From Sphingobium sp. (lineage in GTDB: Bacteria; Pseudomonadota; Alphaproteobacteria; Sphingomonadales; Sphingomonadaceae): a stretch of 6,382 bases of DNA. Within the stretch, counting starts at the first letter, position 1; every line of letters starts with the position of its first letter. Below the pieces are notes generated by a model. That model was given only the letters and a program-made list of their open reading frames with translations. It was not told the DNA's origin and did not search any database. Location of the stretch: positions 1 through 6,382 of the forward strand of contig JAGVJS010000078.1 in assembly GCA_020051025.1 (NCBI GenBank), read 5' to 3'. This document shows, piece by piece, positions 6,111 through 6,382 of this stretch. A program made the translations under genes and the position numbers.

Positions 6111-6144
6111 GGGCGCAGTGCCCATATGCTTCTGAGTAGCGCCC
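6111..6144 (+). promoter_or_regulatory. Possible alternative hairpins in the leader of the RNA-binding protein gene
   Basis: GGGC (6111-6114) can pair with GCCC (6120-6123), or the longer GGGCGC (6111-6116) can pair with GCGCCC (6139-6144); the two exclude each other. The longer pairing ends nine bases before the AGGAGG at 6154-6159. Short GC stems stand out in this AT-rich leader, but pairing is short and unproven. Confidence 0.25.
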
Positions 6145-6163
6145 AAGGCTTGTAGGAGGTCAT

Positions 6164-6382
6164 GTGGGAAAGAAATTATACGTTGGTAACCTTCCGTTCA
6201 CAGTAACGGATCAATCCCTTTTAGAAACATTTGCTCAATGTGGAACGGTGGAATCTGCAAAGATCATCACCGATCGCGACACCGGTCGCAGCAAGGGTTT
6301 CGGATTTGTCGAAATGTCGACTGAAGAAGAAGCACAAACGGTAATCAGCAAATTTAACGGCCAGGATTTCGGCGGACGTCCG
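6164..6382 (+). CDS. RRM-domain RNA-binding protein, GTG start (3' end outside window)
   Basis: 73 codons are present to the window edge. The RNA recognition motif is almost complete: RNP-2 as LYVGNL (residues 5-10) and RNP-1 as KGFGFVEM (44-51), with the linking DRDTGRSKGFGFVE pattern seen in small single-RRM bacterial proteins. The aromatic residues Y6, F46 and F48 that stack on RNA bases are kept. These cytosolic proteins of about 80-120 residues bind single-stranded RNA and are often cold-induced in cyanobacteria and some Proteobacteria. The start is GTG at 6164: a stop at 6137-6139 closes the frame upstream, no in-frame ATG lies between, and AGGAGG at 6154-6159 is four bases before it. 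The overlapping ATG at 6162 is in another frame. The gene is AT-richer than the left part and belongs to the segment right of the breakpoint. Confidence 0.9.
   Translation, partial: MGKKLYVGNLPFTVTDQSLLETFAQCGTVESAKIITDRDTGRSKGFGFVEMSTEEEAQTVISKFNGQDFGGRP

Overview
The left 5.75 kb is GC-rich, compact DNA that looks like a sphingomonad (Alphaproteobacteria, Sphingobium/Sphingomonas-like) chromosome. This is inferred from base composition, the Flp-type pilin genes and the C-terminal architecture of the M48-type protease fragment; no 16S or other phylogenetic marker is present. The last ~630 bases are visibly AT-richer, use different codons and carry genes that do not fit the left side. My hand counts are 37/60 G+C at 5521-5580, 29/60 at 5821-5880 and 20/60 at 6001-6060.

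Layout. (1) 1-415 (-): 5' part of a GNAT acetyltransferase running off the left edge. (2) 551-823 (-): remnant of a GGDEF (diguanylate cyclase) domain with no GGDEF signature. (3) 932-1711 (-): BioC-like SAM methyltransferase. (4) 1852-3108 (+): DUF418/YeiB-like membrane protein, divergent from the methyltransferase. (5) 3168-3338 (+): bacterioferritin-associated ferredoxin (Bfd), then 3502-3981 (+) bacterioferritin (Bfr) with a near-consensus promoter and a strong terminator. (6) 4074-4481 (-): MutT-type Nudix hydrolase, convergent with bfr. (7) 4564-4749 and 4889-5050 (+): two Flp-type pilins, the second closed by a strong terminator. (8) 5122-~5748 (-): C-terminal part of an M48-type metalloprotease with a LysM-like tail. 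(9) ~5731-6015 (+): C-terminal part of an ABC-3 family metal-ion permease. (10) 6164-6382 (+): start of an RRM RNA-binding protein with a GTG start, running off the right edge.

How the genes work together. Bfd and Bfr form an iron-store module: Bfr oxidises and stores iron, and Bfd passes electrons to it for release. All known ligand residues of both are intact. The two pilins are probably subunits of a Tad/Flp pilus whose assembly genes lie elsewhere. The other genes are unrelated housekeeping functions.

The most notable point is near 5731-5757. Two unrelated genes on opposite strands both lose their 5' halves at the same place, exactly where base composition changes. This is a recombination breakpoint, the edge of acquired DNA, or a chimeric assembly join. 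I saw no CRISPR, tRNA, rRNA, insertion sequence or complete new multi-gene system.
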